From CAYUIG01 sp964444685 (lineage in GTDB: Bacteria > Gemmatimonadota > Gemmatimonadetes > Longimicrobiales > RSA9): 19,439 nucleotides of DNA. The position numbers and the translations under genes are program-made. This document shows positions 7,421 through 15,510 of the stretch, piece after piece. Each line of letters begins with the position of its first letter. Position 1 is the first letter of the stretch. The stretch lies in assembly GCA_964444685.1 (NCBI GenBank), contig CAYUIG010000055.1, positions 1-19,439 of the forward strand, read 5' to 3'. The notes below the pieces were generated by a model. That model made no database searches. It saw only the letters and a list, made by a program, of their open reading frames with translations, and was not told where the DNA came from.

Positions 7421-9417
7421 GGGCGAGCCGGCAGCTCGGGCGCGAACTCGAACAGCCCACGGAGCAGGTCGGTGGCGCGCCAGGTCGTGCCGGTGAGGCC
7501 GCGCGATTGGCCGGACACTTCGCGACGCTTGGCAAGGCCGAAGGTTTCGAGGTGCGCGAGCAGACGATGCGCGAGCATCGCGGCCGGCAGGTCGAGGAAG
7601 TCACGGCTGCCGGCGCGCGCACGTGCCGCTGGAAGAACGATCCGATCCAGAAGCTGCGGCGCGGTCCACCACTCGTGGCCGATCCCGGCGAAGCGGCGGA
7701 TCGAGTACGAGATGTGGTTTTGCAGTTCCGGCCATACGGGGAGCATGTCGGCCGAGTCGAGGTCGAGCTTGCGGAGCCAGGTATCGAGCAGCCGCGTGTA
7801 CAGCTCGGCGTGACGATCGGGTGCGATGAGGGTGCGGGCGCGCGCGGTCGCATGGAAGCGGCCCTTCCTGCGATGAATCAGACCGGCCATGCCGAGCACT
7901 GCACGCAGCGTGTGGAGCGGCGACACGTCCGATTCGATCACACGTTTCCCCAGCGTGCGGTTCCACGGCTCGGGCAACTCGAGTCGGTCGACGAGATCCC
8001 GAACGACCGCCACACGCAGGTAGCCTCGCTCGGTGGCAGGAAGCCCATCCTGCTGGATGGCCATGTTCAGGACGATGAGCGCACGGCGCAGCACGGGCGT
8101 ATCGGCGACATCCTGCGGAGCGAGGTCGGTGCGCACGTGCATGACACTGTCAGGGTCCAGCCAGTCGGCCGTCATCAACGAATGGACGTCGAGCGGTGAG
8201 AGACCGCCCAGCTCTTCCTGAGGCGCGTGGTTGTAGGCGTCCGCCCTGTCCGCGACGTGCCGGCGGATGGCCTGCATCAACTCCGCGGGATCGGCATCGT
8301 CGCCGAACTCGGCCTGCACCTTCCGGATGGCCGCGTCGATCTCGTCGACGAGGGAGTCCGGCACACCGCGCAGGAGCGACTCGTCGGCCGCCGCGAGCGC
8401 GGCGTCCTCGGCGGGATCCCATTCGATCAGCGACCCGGTCTCCTCGTGCCGGTAATGAACGCCATCTCCCGGTTCCATGGCGTCGCGTTCACGGACGAGC
8501 GCGTCCTCGTGGTGCGCGACGAAGTCCGGAATTGCGCGGAGCACCGCGATCAGATCGGCGGCGTCGTCGCGGGAGATGCCGCCGCCGGGTGTGTTCATGG
8601 TGAGCAGCGACGGGAACGCTCCCGGCGTAGCGATCTCCCAGCCGGCGCGGCGCGCTTCCTGGAAGCCGCGCTCCTCGTAGGGGTCGGACGCATCGAAGGA
8701 CAGGCCGAGCATCCGGCCCTCGAGGCGAGGGGCTCCGCCGCCCTCCGGCAGGTTGTAGTAGAGCGCAAGATCCTCGCGTCGCGAGTATAGCGAGAGGCCG
8801 TACTCCTCGCCCGCGTTCCCGAGGACGACGGCGGTCCAGCGCCGACCGGAGGGAGCGGTGATGACCGGTGCGTAGCTGTCGTCGATCGTGCCCCAGGGTG
8901 CCGCGCGCCAGAACGTAGCGGCGGCAGCAAAGACTTTCTCGATGGTGTCCGGTGGCAACATCCAGCCAGTCCATGTGCTGGTACGGCTCGCGGGTGGCCA
9001 GAGAGGAGTGAGGTTCATCCCCTCGAGAAGCTGTGCGTACAGTTCCTCGATGTCTTCGAGCGGTTCAGTAGCGTGCACCACCACTTCGCGCGGCCCCACC
9101 CGGCGCGCCAGCTCGAGAGCGACATCGACATGACGGACGCGCACGATCGGCGGGAATGAGCCGATGCCGTGCGCTGCCGACACGATCCCGGTCTCCAGCA
9201 CGTCCGCCACATCGCCGATCTCGCCGCCGAGACGCGGCAGCATCTCGCCGTAGATCGCCGCACCCGCGGCCGTGACGACGACCGCCACCGGACGCGCGTC
9301 CGGCTCATCGTCATAGACGATCGGAATGGGCAGCGCCTCTGCCTGCCAGAAGTCCGCCGCGGCTGCCGCGTGCCGCTTCTCTTCCGGTTGATCCAGCGGG
9401 CCCATGGACCTGTTCAT
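7417..9417 (-). CDS. Large protein of unknown function, SEC-C-associated type
   Basis: This 666-residue, acidic, soluble protein has no signal peptide or membrane segment. Residues about 20-310 look like two related alpha/beta modules; I have a weak recollection of DUF6930/DUF7309-like proteins here. Residues about 395-412 contain NHAPQEELGGLSPLDV, a motif I associate with proteins that carry, or sit beside, SEC-C zinc motifs and pRiA4b ORF-3-like domains. An isolated SEC-C ORF does occur about 820 bp away (10236-10298). The C-terminal 200 residues are helical, possibly winged-helix-like. No catalytic signature is evident. No good ribosome site precedes the ATG at 9417; the ATG five codons in (MGPLDQ) is an alternative. 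Function unknown. Confidence 0.7.
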   Translation of the reverse strand: MNRSMGPLDQPEEKRHAAAAADFWQAEALPIPIVYDDEPDARPVAVVVTAAGAAIYGEMLPRLGGEIGDVADVLETGIVSAAHGIGSFPPIVRVRHVDVALELARRVGPREVVVHATEPLEDIEELYAQLLEGMNLTPLWPPASRTSTWTGWMLPPDTIEKVFAAAATFWRAAPWGTIDDSYAPVITAPSGRRWTAVVLGNAGEEYGLSLYSRREDLALYYNLPEGGGAPRLEGRMLGLSFDASDPYEERGFQEARRAGWEIATPGAFPSLLTMNTPGGGISRDDAADLIAVLRAIPDFVAHHEDALVRERDAMEPGDGVHYRHEETGSLIEWDPAEDAALAAADESLLRGVPDSLVDEIDAAIRKVQAEFGDDADPAELMQAIRRHVADRADAYNHAPQEELGGLSPLDVHSLMTADWLDPDSVMHVRTDLAPQDVADTPVLRRALIVLNMAIQQDGLPATERGYLRVAVVRDLVDRLELPEPWNRTLGKRVIESDVSPLHTLRAVLGMAGLIHRRKGRFHATARARTLIAPDRHAELYTRLLDTWLRKLDLDSADMLPVWPELQNHISYSIRRFAGIGHEWWTAPQLLDRIVLPAARARAGSRDFLDLPAAMLAHRLLAHLETFGLAKRREVSGQSRGLTGTTWRATDLLRGLFEFAPELPARP

Positions 9418-9545
9418 GTCGCAAGCTCACGAGCCCCGCGACCGGCCGCAAGCACTCGCGCAGAAGTCGTCTCAAATACGCATGGTGGACGAGGCACCGG
9501 CCGGGACGGAGAGAAGAAGTCGCAGCTCTGACCCGGCGTTGGACG

Positions 9546-9590
9546 TTCCCGCGGAAACGCATACGACCCATCGAGCCATTCCAGTGCCCC
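9546..9590 (+). repeat. Dispersed repeat, copy B (upstream of first Uma2 gene)
   Basis: This copy joins a left half shared with copy A (CCCGCGGAAACGCAT) to a right half shared with copies C and D (GCCATTCCAGTGCCCC). It ends 65 bp before the Uma2 start. The rest of the 238-bp gap after 9417 holds no gene I can support. Confidence 0.5.
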
Positions 9591-9655
9591 GTCAGGCAGC
9601 CGATCGTTGAGCGCATTCCGGCGAATCGGTTACCTTGATGGGAGGAGGCCATGCC

Positions 9656-10222
9656 ATGGAGGCGAAGCGCATGCCCGCGCGCTGGACGTACGCAGAATTC
9701 GCACGGCTGCCGAGCGAGGGCAGCACCCGTTACGAGGTCATCGACGGGGAGCTTGCCGTGACACCCTCGCCGAGCTCGCGGCATCAGCGGGTCGTGACGG
9801 GTCTGACCCGGCTGCTTAGCACGTTCGTCCACGATCACCGGCTCGGCGAAGTCTTCGTCGGGCCGATCGACGTGCTGTGTGCAGAGGGCGACTACCTGGC
9901 ACCGGATCTCGTGTTCGTTCGCAAGAATCGGCTCGGCCTGGTCTCGGACCGCGGCATCGAGGGTCCGCCAGACCTCGTGGTCGAAGTCATCTCCCCATCC
10001 ACCGCACATCGAGACCGCGGTACCAAGCTCGATCGGTATCGCTACTTCGGTGTTGCCGAGTACTGGGTGATCGACCCGGACGCCGCCTCGATCGAGGTAT
10101 GGGCGCTGGCGGCAGGAGCAGACGAGCCTGTCGCGCTCGGCTCTGCCGACACGCTGCGCTGGCAACCGTCCGCCGAAGCCACGCTGGAGTTCCCCATCGA
10201 ACGTCTGTTCGCCGGACTATGA
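9656..10222 (+). CDS. Uma2-family PD-(D/E)XK endonuclease-like protein, paralog 1
   Basis: This 188-residue Uma2 (DUF820) domain protein has a restriction-endonuclease-like fold. Candidate active-site residues are in YEVIDGE (about 26-32), PD at 83-84, D106/E110 in PDLVVEVISPS, and K124. The family is expanded in cyanobacteria and several soil phyla; its biological role is not established, and it has been linked to mobile elements. The start at 9656 is chosen because GGAGGAGG at 9641-9648 lies 7 nt before it. An in-frame TTG at 9635 would precede the ribosome site. It is a close paralog of the gene at 12350: by hand, about 115 of the first 150 residues are identical. The orphan SEC-C ORF begins 13 nt downstream. 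Confidence 0.88.
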   Translation: MEAKRMPARWTYAEFARLPSEGSTRYEVIDGELAVTPSPSSRHQRVVTGLTRLLSTFVHDHRLGEVFVGPIDVLCAEGDYLAPDLVFVRKNRLGLVSDRGIEGPPDLVVEVISPSTAHRDRGTKLDRYRYFGVAEYWVIDPDAASIEVWALAAGADEPVALGSADTLRWQPSAEATLEFPIERLFAGL

Positions 10223-10235
10223 GAGCTCGCACCGC

Positions 10236-10298
10236 ATGACAATCGGCCGCAACGATCCCTGCCCCTGCGGCAGCGGCATGAAGTACAAGAACGAGTAA
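10236..10298 (+). CDS. Orphan SEC-C motif mini-ORF (20 aa)
   Basis: ATG at 10236 opens a 20-residue frame that is almost nothing but a SEC-C motif: GRNDPCPCGSGMKYKNE. The standard motif is GRNDPCPCGSGKKYKKCC, which binds zinc through Cys, Cys and a final Cys-Cys or Cys-His pair, as at the SecA C-terminus. Here the frame stops just before the last two ligands. It is probably the decayed end of a SEC-C protein or a leftover after recombination. Expression as a peptide cannot be excluded, because it starts 13 nt after the Uma2 stop and could be translated by re-initiation. It ends 1 nt before the convergent TPR gene's stop. Confidence 0.45.
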   Translation: MTIGRNDPCPCGSGMKYKNE

Positions 10299-10299
10299 A

Positions 10300-12189
10300 C
10301 TAGAAACCTTCGCGCGCGAGCACGGTCCGCATGCTGTCGGCTTCCGCGCGCAGCTCCGCAATCATGGTCCGGAAGCGTGGATCGTCGCGCAATGCATCCC
10401 ACGCGGCATCCCGCTCGAGCGCGGGGAAATCACGGTAGCCATGGTCGCGTGCGAGTTCGAGCCGTCGCAGCGCCTCCTCCTTCTCCCCTCGCCAGGCGGC
10501 TATGAGCGCGTGTTCGTAGGCGTGCTGCACGGGAGTGAACATGGCGAAGTCGGCGAGCGTCTCGTCGGCATCGATGAGGACCTCGCGGAGACGGGCGGGA
10601 TCGCCGATCGCCTCGACGAGCGGGATGGTATAGGACGGCATGGTGTTCGATTCCGCGCGGCGGTAATACTCGGCAGCCGCGGCAAAATCGCGGTCCATGT
10701 AGGCGAACCTGGCGGCGCATGCGAATGCGAACGTCCCGACTTCGTCGACCGCCAACATGTCGCGCAGGTGCGCATCGGCGCTGTCGGTGTTTCCGCGAAG
10801 CAATTCGAGGTGGGCCAGCTCGCAATGAAGGCGGCCGAAGTTCGGCTGCACCTCGTGCGAGCGGCGGAACCAGTGCTCGGCGCGGTCGAAGTCACCGAGA
10901 AGGTAATAGACGAGGGCCACGTAGCTGACCAGCTCGGCGTTGCCGGGGTAAACGGCCAGTGCCTTGTCCAGCGTGCGGCGAGCCTCCACCAGTCTGCCCG
11001 AATTCTGCAGCTCGTTCATCGCGAGCCACTGGAGTGCGTCGGCGTGGCTGGGGTTCAGCTCGAGCGCGTACGTCAGCGGGTCGAGCGCGGCATCCCACTG
11101 TCCACCCAGGATGTAGGCGAATCCGAGTGCCGCGTAGCCATCGGCAAGCTCCGGTTCGAGCCGGATCGCGCGGCGGCTGAATGCCACGGACGAGTCGTAC
11201 TGCGCATCGACGTCGGCCTCGATTCCACCCCAATAGGTGTTTGCGAGACCGACGTAGGCCAGCGCGTATGTGGAATCGATCTCGAGGGCCTGCCGGAAGA
11301 GTGCGGCGGCCTCGATCGAGTTCCGGTGCAGGTCGGCGATGGCGCCCGGCGGTCGGAGCAGAATCTCGCGCCCCCGCAGATAGAGCTCGTACGCCTCCGG
11401 ATCGTCCGTGTCGCCGCCCGCGATGCGGTCGCGATCGGCGCTCGTGAGCTCGACCTCGAGCGCGTCCGCGATCCGCTCGGCGATTTCGTTCTGCACCGCG
11501 AAGATGTCGTGCAGCGGCCGCTCGTAGTTGTCGGCCCACACGTGCTGATCGGTATCGGTGCGGATGAGCTGGCCGGTGATCTTCACGCGCTCGCCGTCGC
11601 GCCGCACGCTGCCTTCCAGGATCCACGCGACGCCCAGCTCTTGGCCGATCGCGCGCATGTCCTTCGTCGTACCCTTGTATTGCATGACGCTGGTGCGGCT
11701 CGGGACGCGGAATCCCGGGAGCACGGCCAGCTTGGTAAGAATGTCTTCGGTGATCCCGTCCGCCAGGTACGACTGGTCGCCCTGCGGACTCATGTCGGTG
11801 AACGGAAGTACCGCGATCGACCGGTCGACGTCTACGCGCGCGTTCTCCCGGCTGAGACGCACCGTAGCGCCAACGCCCACGATCGCGATGATGATTCCGA
11901 GACCGACCCACGCGGGGGCGCGACTTCCTGCGGTCCCGGACGGCTCGGTGCGACGCACGCCTTCCGGTGACAGCTCGAACGCCCACGCCAGCACCAGGAC
12001 GATCGGCATGCCCAGCGCGGCGAGCGCCACGACGAAGGTAATCGTCCAGTCCGGCAGGCCGAGCCGCGGGAAGATCGTGTCGGCCACCTCGATCACGACC
12101 CACGCGACGGCGGCATAGACGATACCGGCGCGGATGACGCGGCGTCGCTTCAGCTCAGCCAGGAATCCTGCGACGCCACCACCGGCCAT
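10300..12189 (-). CDS. Membrane-anchored TolB-like/TPR protein
   Basis: This 629-residue protein has a basic start (LAELKRRRVIRAG), then two transmembrane helices (about 19-37 and 47-70) ending in AFELSPEGVRR, a third (about 92-108), and a soluble domain (about 120-235) of the CadC/adenylate-cyclase-associated TolB-like type (SIAVLPFTDMSP...YLADGITEDI). From about 250 to 600 come TPR repeats with helix pairs such as ALAYVGLANTYWGG and ADGYAALGFAYILGG. Relatives often carry an N-terminal cyclase, kinase or DNA-binding effector; none is present, so this looks like a scaffold or sensor. GGGAGG lies 4 nt before the ATG. A TTGACG at 12248-12253 could be a -35 element, but no good -10 follows. It stands between the two Uma2 paralogs on the opposite strand. 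Confidence 0.85.
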   Translation of the reverse strand: MAGGGVAGFLAELKRRRVIRAGIVYAAVAWVVIEVADTIFPRLGLPDWTITFVVALAALGMPIVLVLAWAFELSPEGVRRTEPSGTAGSRAPAWVGLGIIIAIVGVGATVRLSRENARVDVDRSIAVLPFTDMSPQGDQSYLADGITEDILTKLAVLPGFRVPSRTSVMQYKGTTKDMRAIGQELGVAWILEGSVRRDGERVKITGQLIRTDTDQHVWADNYERPLHDIFAVQNEIAERIADALEVELTSADRDRIAGGDTDDPEAYELYLRGREILLRPPGAIADLHRNSIEAAALFRQALEIDSTYALAYVGLANTYWGGIEADVDAQYDSSVAFSRRAIRLEPELADGYAALGFAYILGGQWDAALDPLTYALELNPSHADALQWLAMNELQNSGRLVEARRTLDKALAVYPGNAELVSYVALVYYLLGDFDRAEHWFRRSHEVQPNFGRLHCELAHLELLRGNTDSADAHLRDMLAVDEVGTFAFACAARFAYMDRDFAAAAEYYRRAESNTMPSYTIPLVEAIGDPARLREVLIDADETLADFAMFTPVQHAYEHALIAAWRGEKEEALRRLELARDHGYRDFPALERDAAWDALRDDPRFRTMIAELRAEADSMRTVLAREGF

Positions 12190-12262
12190 GGACCTCCCTC
12201 GCGTCGATTACGGGTGGAAGGTCCAAGGTTGTTGCAGATGGGGGCATCGTCAAGCCGATCAT

Positions 12263-12288
12263 GACCCATCGGGCCATTCCAGTGCCCC
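12263..12288 (+). repeat. Dispersed repeat, copy C (upstream of second Uma2 gene)
   Basis: Differs from copy B at one position over 26 bp (GACCCATCGGGCCATTCC, then AGTGCCCC). It ends 61 bp before the second Uma2 start. Similarity to copy B continues weakly through GATC-TTG toward the start codon, so repeat and gene were probably duplicated together. Confidence 0.55.
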
Positions 12289-12349
12289 ATCGAAGTGCTG
12301 ATCTTTGTACAGAGATGGCCACGGGTCACCTGAATGGGGGGTCAATAGC

Positions 12350-12910
12350 ATGGGGGAGAAACACCTGCCGACGCGCTGGACGTACGCGGAGTTCTCGAGA
12401 TTGCCGAGCGAGCGCAGCACCCGTTACGAAGTCATCGACGGGGAGCTGGCGGTGACGCCCGCGCCGAGCCCGCGTCACCAGCGGATCGTGATGAACCTGG
12501 TCACGTTGCTCCACGCATTCGTCCGCGATCACCGCCTCGGTGAAGTGTACTTGGGCCCGGTAGACGTGTTGCTCGCGGAAGGCGACTACCTGGAACCCGA
12601 TCTGATCTTCCTCAAGCCCGATCGCCTGACTCTGGTTTCAGACCGTGGCATCGAAGGTCCCCCGGATCTCGTGGTCGAAATCACCTCGCCATCCACGGAA
12701 CATAGAGACCGCGGCATCAAGCTCGATCGGTATCGGCACTTCGGTGTTGCCGAGTATTGGGTGATCGACCCGGATACCAAGTCGATCGAAGTCTGGGCGC
12801 TGGCCATGGGTGCGGAGAAGCCGATCGTCCTGGGTCCCACGGACAGTGTCGACTGGCGCCCTCATGAAATGGCCACCCTGCTATTCCTCGTCGACGAGCT
12901 GTTCGACTGA
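12350..12910 (+). CDS. Uma2-family PD-(D/E)XK endonuclease-like protein, paralog 2
   Basis: This 186-residue paralog of the gene at 9656 aligns without gaps for at least 150 residues, and all candidate catalytic positions are kept: YEVIDGE, PD 83-84, D106/E110 and K124. Shared blocks include LVSDRGIEGPPDLVVE and FGVAEYWVIDP. Changes are concentrated in surface-type positions, as expected of two proteins that both remain under selection. The ATG at 12350 is preferred because a G-rich GGGGGG lies 9 nt upstream. The frame is open further up to a TTG at 12305, but homology to paralog 1 begins only at the ATG. A short CCCC-TTGC-GGGG hairpin just after the stop overlaps the vapBC promoter. Confidence 0.88.
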   Translation: MGEKHLPTRWTYAEFSRLPSERSTRYEVIDGELAVTPAPSPRHQRIVMNLVTLLHAFVRDHRLGEVYLGPVDVLLAEGDYLEPDLIFLKPDRLTLVSDRGIEGPPDLVVEITSPSTEHRDRGIKLDRYRHFGVAEYWVIDPDTKSIEVWALAMGAEKPIVLGPTDSVDWRPHEMATLLFLVDELFD

Positions 12911-12915
12911 ACCCC

Positions 12916-12952
12916 TTGCGGGGCGGCATGGTTGTTGTATATACTGTATATA
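12916..12952 (+). promoter_or_regulatory. vapBC promoter with palindromic operator
   Basis: TATACT at 12940-12945 is preceded after 18 bp by TTGCGG (12916-12921, a weak -35) and followed after 6 nt by the vapB ATG. TATATAC-T-GTATATA (12938-12952) is a perfect 7+1+7 palindrome covering the -10 box and the first base of the ATG, a typical VapB-type operator. The stretch is strikingly AT-rich for this genome. No ribosome site exists, so a leaderless mRNA is predicted. Confidence 0.7.
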
Positions 12953-13242
12953 TGAAAAAGCCCGATGATTCGGATACGGCTTCTCTCTTCGTCAATGGGG
13001 GCAGTCAGGCTGTACGGCTGCCAAGGGCCTACCGGTTCGAAGGTTCGGCGGTGAAAATCCGCAGGGAGGGACGCGCGGTGATCCTCGAGCCGCTGGAGAA
13101 GAAGGACTGGCCGGAAGGCTACTGGGAGCGGATCGAAGCGCTCGGTCCGCTGCCGCCGGACTTCGACGTGCCGGCGCCTTTGCCGAAGACGGGCCACCGC
13201 GACGCGGCGTTGCGCGTACTTTCGAATCTCGATGAGGAATGA
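12952..13242 (+). CDS. vapB: VapB-type antitoxin (AbrB/MazE fold)
   Basis: This 96-residue antitoxin starts at the ATG at 12952. Upstream in-frame codons would lie inside the promoter. The segment SLFVNGGSQAVRLPRAYRFEGSAVKI is the swapped-hairpin AbrB DNA-binding domain of VapB proteins. The acidic, proline-rich tail after residue 55 should wrap the toxin. Its stop overlaps the toxin start as ATGA, so the two are translationally coupled. It most likely represses its own promoter through the palindrome that covers the -10 box. Confidence 0.87.
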   Translation: MKKPDDSDTASLFVNGGSQAVRLPRAYRFEGSAVKIRREGRAVILEPLEKKDWPEGYWERIEALGPLPPDFDVPAPLPKTGHRDAALRVLSNLDEE

Positions 13243-13643
13243 GCGTGCGTTACCTCCTCGACACCGACACGTGCATCGGCGTGCTGCGTCGGCGCCAGCC
13301 CGTTTCGCAGCGCATCCGTTCGTGCTCTCCGGAAGATCTGGCCGTTTCGGCCATGACGGTCGCAGAGCTTCGTTTTGGCGCGCTCAACAGCAGCGATCCG
13401 GAGCGGACGCTCGCTGCGGTGGACGCGCTGCTGTCGGCGCCGCTGGAAGTCGTGGCATTCGATGATGACGCCGCGTGGGAACACGCCGAGGCACGCCTGG
13501 TAGTCCGCTCACGGCCGATCGGCGAACGCGACCTCGTGATCGCAGCGACGGCTCTGGCCGGCGGCTTCGGGATCATCACAGGCAACGTGAAGCACTTCCG
13601 GCGCGTGCCGGGTCTGGTGGTCGAGGACTGGAACGCTGCCTGA
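13239..13643 (+). CDS. vapC: VapC-type PIN-domain ribonuclease toxin
   Basis: This 134-residue PIN-domain protein probably cleaves structured RNA such as tRNA or rRNA; the target cannot be read from sequence. The acidic catalytic set is D8 (LLDTDTCI), E43 (TVAELRFG), D98 (GERDLVIAATAL) and N116 in TGNVKHF, where other family members have Asp or Asn. The ending FRRVPGLVVEDW is standard, so the gene is complete. It overlaps vapB by 4 bp. Downstream it converges on the LytTR regulator gene, with 14 bp between stop codons. CCTGA/TCAGG (13639-13662) can pair across the gap and includes both stop codons, but it is too short to call a terminator. Confidence 0.9.
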   Translation: MSVRYLLDTDTCIGVLRRRQPVSQRIRSCSPEDLAVSAMTVAELRFGALNSSDPERTLAAVDALLSAPLEVVAFDDDAAWEHAEARLVVRSRPIGERDLVIAATALAGGFGIITGNVKHFRRVPGLVVEDWNAA

Positions 13644-13657
13644 CAGGGCCAGATTTT

Positions 13658-14434
13658 TCAGGAGACGTTCAGACCGAGCGCCGCCGCCAGAGCCGCCCAG
13701 CGATTCCGCGCCACCCTGAGCTGCACTCCGGTCTCGAGCTGCACGATGCCACCACCATCCTCCGCTCGGCGTAACTCGCGCACACGATCCAGCCGCACGA
13801 TCGCGGAGCGGTGGATGCGCAGGAACCGCGACGGATCCAGCCGCGCCTCGAGCGCGTGCATGCGATCGGCGAGGAGGTAGGTGCCGGCGGCGGTGTGGAG
13901 GCGGACATAGTCGCCTTCGGCCTCGATCCAGTCGATCTCCTCGACACCGACGAGCAGCGTCCGATCGTTCCGCCGCACCGCCAGCCGATCCTCGCCTTGC
14001 TGCGTGCGGCTGCGCACCAGCTCCGACAGCGTCGAGCGGAGCGACCACGCATCCTCCGCATCCAGGCGACGCACCGCCCGCTTCACGGCCGCCTCCAGCC
14101 GCGGCCGACCGAACGGCTTGAGCACGTAGTCCAGCGCGTGCACCTCGAATGCACGCAGCGCATGCTCGTCATGCGCGGTCACGAATACGACACCCGCCGG
14201 CACGTCCTCGCCCAGCGCTTCGAGCACACCGAAGCCGTCGCGATCGGGCATCTGCACGTCGAGGAAGAGCAGATCCGGCCGGAGATCACGCACGAGTACA
14301 ACCGCTTCATCGCCGTTGACCGCCTCCGCAATCACCTCCACGCGTGGCTCGGATGCCAGCAGCGTCCGCAGTGCATCGCGCGCGGGCGCTTCATCGTCGA
14401 CCACGAGTGCGCGGAAGGTGCGCGGCTCAGTCAC
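13658..14434 (-). CDS. LytTR-family response regulator
   Basis: This 258-residue DNA-binding response regulator has a receiver domain (about 7-125) with D13/D14, phospho-acceptor D59 (LFLDVQMPD), T86 and K106. A LytTR domain follows (about 150-255: RLAVRRNDRTLLV, IDWIEAEGDYVRLHT, FLRIHRSAIVRLDRV). The start is taken as GTG at 14432-14434, which overlaps the kinase stop by 8 bp and puts the receiver's first strand 8 residues in. The longer frame upstream is arginine/serine-rich shadow of the kinase. It is the last gene of the three-gene operon and should be phosphorylated by the adjacent kinase. Target promoters are unknown; LytTR sites are usually imperfect direct repeats. Confidence 0.93.
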   Translation of the reverse strand: MTEPRTFRALVVDDEAPARDALRTLLASEPRVEVIAEAVNGDEAVVLVRDLRPDLLFLDVQMPDRDGFGVLEALGEDVPAGVVFVTAHDEHALRAFEVHALDYVLKPFGRPRLEAAVKRAVRRLDAEDAWSLRSTLSELVRSRTQQGEDRLAVRRNDRTLLVGVEEIDWIEAEGDYVRLHTAAGTYLLADRMHALEARLDPSRFLRIHRSAIVRLDRVRELRRAEDGGGIVQLETGVQLRVARNRWAALAAALGLNVS

Positions 14435-15509
14435 GCTCGGCCGTCTTCGCAGGGATTTCGATGCGCACGCGCGTGCCGCGGCCGTCGCGCGGCTCGACTT
14501 CGAGCAGGCCCGCGCTGCCGAAGAGCTGGAGCAACCGCTCGCGCGTGGCGGAAAGTCCGGTCCCCGTTCCGCGCGACCCGGAATCCTCGCGCACACCGGG
14601 GCCGTCGTCCTCCACGGTGAGCGTCAGGCGCCCGTTGTCGCGTACAGCCGTCACGGCCACGAGTCCTGCGGTCGACGCCGCGGACACGCCGTGACGGATC
14701 GCGTTCTCCACGAGCGGCTGGAGCAGCAGCGGCGGCACGGCCAGCATGCGCGCCTCGTCGGGCGCATCGATATGTACGTGCAGGCGTTCCCCGAAGCGCG
14801 CCTGCTCGATGGCCAGATACGCGCGCACCATGTCGAGCTCATCGTCCAGCGGCACGAGCGTGCGTGCGGTGTTGCGCTGAACGCGCTGGAAGAGGTCGCC
14901 CAGATGATCGAGCATCGCATCGGCCTCGGTGTGCCGGCCCGAGCGCCACAGATGCCCGATCGTGTGCAGTGTGTTGAACAGGAAGTGCGGACGGATGCGT
15001 GCGACGAGTGCATCGAGCCGCGCGGTCGCAAGCTGCGCCTCGACTTTCGCGAGCGCCAGTTCACGCGCGCGCTGCCGCCGATAGTACAGCGCACCCTGCG
15101 TGAGTGCGGCGATCGCGATGTACAGCGCGGCACCCACGTGCGCACGCAGCGTCGCCCACAGTACGCCGCCACGCAGCAGTGCCTCGAACGTGCCGTAGTT
15201 GCCGGACACGATCCAGTATCCGAGCACGACCAGCACGTTCTCGAGATAGAGGAGTGCCGCGAAGGCGAGGAGGTGAATGGGAAGGTTGCGGCGCCACGTC
15301 GCCCCGTGGATGGGGAAGCGCGCGACGAGCGCGATCACCGCGAGCGTCACCGGGATCCACGGCACCGTCTGCACCAGCGCGGTGCGGATGGCGTTGTCCC
15401 ACGTCACGGGTGAGCCCTGGAGCGTGCCGCCGAGCACGCTCTGGCTGGCCCACACCAGTGCCACGAGCAGCCACAGCGCGACGACGGCGAGCGCGACCTT
15501 CGTCTTCAC
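14427..15509 (-). CDS. LytS/YehU-type sensor histidine kinase
   Basis: This 360-residue membrane kinase has four predicted transmembrane helices (about 5-23, 48-64, 77-100, 117-142), a short coiled linker, and a His_kinase (PF06580) domain with phospho-acceptor H175 in RIRPHFLFNTLHTI. An HATPase domain follows, with N-box LVENAIRHG (N269), DDGPG (301-305) and GTGLS (316-320). There is no extracytoplasmic sensor domain, so the signal is probably sensed in or near the membrane. It starts at GTG 15507-15509, 1 nt after the stop of the DUF5916 gene, and overlaps the response regulator by 8 bp. This indicates one transcript for barrel, kinase and regulator. Confidence 0.92.
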   Translation of the reverse strand: MKTKVALAVVALWLLVALVWASQSVLGGTLQGSPVTWDNAIRTALVQTVPWIPVTLAVIALVARFPIHGATWRRNLPIHLLAFAALLYLENVLVVLGYWIVSGNYGTFEALLRGGVLWATLRAHVGAALYIAIAALTQGALYYRRQRARELALAKVEAQLATARLDALVARIRPHFLFNTLHTIGHLWRSGRHTEADAMLDHLGDLFQRVQRNTARTLVPLDDELDMVRAYLAIEQARFGERLHVHIDAPDEARMLAVPPLLLQPLVENAIRHGVSAASTAGLVAVTAVRDNGRLTLTVEDDGPGVREDSGSRGTGTGLSATRERLLQLFGSAGLLEVEPRDGRGTRVRIEIPAKTAERD

Positions 15510-15510
15510 G

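Noticed and set aside
7270..8199. 309-codon + strand frame opposite the 666-residue gene
   Set aside because: Antisense shadow typical of high-GC codon bias; arginine-rich, no motif, no ribosome site.
10441..11970. 509-codon + strand frame opposite the TPR gene
   Set aside because: Shadow frame. The minus-strand protein has clear membrane, TolB-like and TPR segments.
12232..12260. Sigma-70 promoter for the TPR gene
   Set aside because: The minus strand has a good TTGACG but no acceptable -10 box at 16-18 bp.
12901..12935. CCCC-TTGC-GGGG hairpin as a Uma2 terminator
   Set aside because: A stem of only 4 bp without a T-run, overlapping the vapBC -35 region; too weak to list.
14435..14596. 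54-residue N-terminal extension of the response regulator
   Set aside because: It lies entirely within the kinase gene, is low-complexity, and precedes the normal receiver start; GTG at 14432 fits the operon overlap.
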